Source: a bacterium | Lineage (GTDB): Bacteria; Patescibacteriota; Minisyncoccia; 2-02-FULL-40-12; IGHO2-12-FULL-4 | Length of the DNA stretch: 7,627 nucleotides | Direction: 5' to 3' | Assembly (NCBI GenBank): GCA_030695705.1 | Contig: JAUYPS010000023.1 | Location: 1-7,627 of the forward strand | In this document: positions 6,903-7,627 of the stretch, one piece after another | How the letters are laid out: each line of letters begins with the position of its first letter | Numbering within the stretch: the stretch's first letter is position 1 | Made by a program: the position numbers and the translations under genes | The notes under the pieces: generated by a model | Told to the model about the DNA's origin: nothing | What the model saw: the letters and a program-made list of their open reading frames with translations, nothing else | Database searches by the model: none

Positions 6903-7047
6903 GTGTTTGTTGCTTCTGAGGCGCTATGAGCTGTGGATTGCATGGTTTGGACGAAGTATAATATTTTTCACTTCGGACAAAATCCACAACGAATGGCGAT
7001 TGAGCGGAAACGCTGGTGGAGCGAAAGTCCGAAGAAGCAATAAATAC
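6903..7047 (+). ncRNA. Candidate structured RNA or dnaX leader (class unknown)
   Basis: The spacer between the GtrA stop and the dnaX ribosome site is full of complementary segments. A 15 bp outer helix (two G-U pairs) joins 6903-6917 to 7033-7047. Next comes a tandem G-A/A-G step (6918-6919 with 7031-7032), GG:CC (6920-6921 with 7029-7030), then CGCT:AGCG (6922-6925 with 7020-7023) with AAAGT bulged. Inside are an 8 bp helix, TGTGGATT (6932-6939) with AATCCACA (6981-6988), a 6 bp hairpin CGAAGT (6952-6957) with ACTTCG (6970-6975), and AGCG-GAAA-CGCT (7003-7014), a GNRA tetraloop hairpin. No U-tract follows, so it is not a terminator. It matches no RNA class I know. It could be an independent small RNA, a leader controlling dnaX, or a chance fold; covariation would decide. 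Confidence 0.45.
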
Positions 7048-7051
7048 GGAG
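7048..7051 (+). promoter_or_regulatory. dnaX Shine-Dalgarno site GGAG
   Basis: GGAG lies nine bases before the dnaX ATG at 7061 and fixes that start. It is the only well-placed Shine-Dalgarno sequence in the window, and it directly abuts the end of the outer helix of the candidate leader structure (7047), so folding of that structure could affect access. Confidence 0.7.
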
Positions 7052-7060
7052 CTGATTAAA

Positions 7061-7627
7061 ATGGTTTTATATCGCAAATACCGTCCCAAAAACTTTGCTG
7101 AAGTGGTCGGTCAAGAACATGTCGTTGAGACATTACAAGGAGCAATCCAAACCGGCCGCTTGGCTCACGCCTATCTTTTTACCGGTCCTCGCGGAACCGG
7201 TAAAACCTCTTTGGCTCGTTTGCTGGCCAAGGCGGTTAATTGCGACCGAGCGGGCGGTCAAACGGATGCTTGCGCTGTTTGTGACTCCTGCAAAGAAGTG
7301 GAAGAAGGCCGGGCCATGGACTTGATCGAAATAGACGCCGCTTCTAACCGAGGAATTGACGATATCAGGGCTTTGCGAGAAGGAACACGTTTCTCGTCTA
7401 TGAATTCCGGCAAATACAAAGTATATGTAATTGATGAATGCCATCAGTTATCTAAAGACGCCTCCAATGCTCTTTTGAAGACCCTGGAGGAACCGCCGGC
7501 TAAAACCATTTTTATCTTAGCCACCACCGAACCGCACAAGGTCTTACCCACCATTGTTTCTCGGGTCCAAAAATTCGATTTCAAAAAATTAAACACCGAT
7601 CAGATTATTTTCAAACTTGATCGTATT
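7061..7627 (+). CDS. dnaX: DNA polymerase III subunit gamma/tau (3' partial)
   Basis: The first 189 codons of the clamp-loader ATPase are present, with the gene cut by the right edge. The clamp loader opens the sliding clamp and loads it on primed DNA during replication. The start MVLYRKYRPKNFAEVVGQEHV is the family signature. Then come Walker A GPRGTGKT at 42-49, a four-cysteine zinc module (C61, C71, C74, C77), IEIDAASNRGIDDIR at about 89-103, Walker B with DECH at 125-128, LEEPP at 142-146 and the sensor region ILATTEPHKVLPTIVSR at about 152-168. The usual SRC motif reads SRV (167-169); the arginine finger R168 is kept. The missing part would hold AAA+ domain II, domain III and, in tau, the C-terminal domains. 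The start is set by GGAG nine bases upstream. It may be transcribed from within or through the structured spacer. Confidence 0.97.
   Translation, partial: MVLYRKYRPKNFAEVVGQEHVVETLQGAIQTGRLAHAYLFTGPRGTGKTSLARLLAKAVNCDRAGGQTDACAVCDSCKEVEEGRAMDLIEIDAASNRGIDDIRALREGTRFSSMNSGKYKVYVIDECHQLSKDASNALLKTLEEPPAKTIFILATTEPHKVLPTIVSRVQKFDFKKLNTDQIIFKLDRI

Noticed and set aside
7020..7034. RNase P RNA conserved region I (GAAAGTCCG-like)
   Set aside because: The dnaX coding sequence begins 27 bases later, leaving no room for the molecule, and the matching 3' conserved region is missing.
6903..7047. SRP (4.5S) RNA, which often lies beside dnaX
   Set aside because: The conserved tip (CCGGAAGG followed by AGCAG and its opposing loop) is absent on both strands. 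TCCGAAGAAGCA only superficially resembles it, and the fold is branched, not a single rod.
7095..7325. A 76-codon + strand open frame near the right edge
   Set aside because: It is an out-of-frame shadow of dnaX, whose own frame carries Walker A, zinc-cysteine and DECH motifs.
1..7627. CRISPR array, tRNA genes, insertion sequences
   Set aside because: No regularly spaced direct repeats, no tRNA cloverleaf and no transposase or terminal inverted repeats were seen on either strand.

Overview
The window looks like a chromosomal segment from a Candidate Phyla Radiation (Patescibacteria), Parcubacteria-like bacterium. The main reasons are a tight series of same-strand genes with almost no spacers, a membrane-anchored TraD/VirB4-like ATPase next to a cytosolic HExxH protein and Lys/Glu-rich coiled-coil proteins, a GtrA protein with extra N-terminal membrane segments, and near absence of Shine-Dalgarno sequences. 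This assignment comes from gene style and remembered family resemblance, not from a marker gene search. All six stop codons seen are TAA, and no gene needs UGA read as an amino acid.

Layout: every gene is on the + strand. Positions 2-1642 hold a long coiled-coil protein that is open at the left edge and ends in a LysM-like segment. Positions 1653-1982 encode a small acidic helical protein. A very strong palindromic terminator (1979-2028) closes this first unit. A second unit starts at an extended -10 promoter (2039-2047) placed so that the transcript would begin at, or one base from, an ATG. It encodes a 136-138 aa coiled-coil/linker/helical protein (to 2465), a 450 aa predicted zincin (2468-3820), an 810 aa membrane-tethered FtsK/HerA/TraD-type ATPase (3827-6259) and a six-helix GtrA family membrane protein (6249-6902). 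The 158 bp between the GtrA gene and dnaX is packed with complementary segments and looks like a structured RNA or leader. dnaX (7061 to the right edge, cut) starts after it with a proper GGAG site.

How the genes may work together: the ATPase has the nucleotide-binding motifs of DNA or protein pumping motors and an N-terminal membrane anchor, so it is the likely engine of a type IV secretion or conjugation-like envelope machine. The co-transcribed zincin and small helical protein, and the upstream coiled-coil proteins, are candidates for accessory parts. None of these partners has a function I can name. GtrA (lipid-linked sugar translocation) and dnaX (replication clamp loader) are probably neighbours and not parts of the machine.
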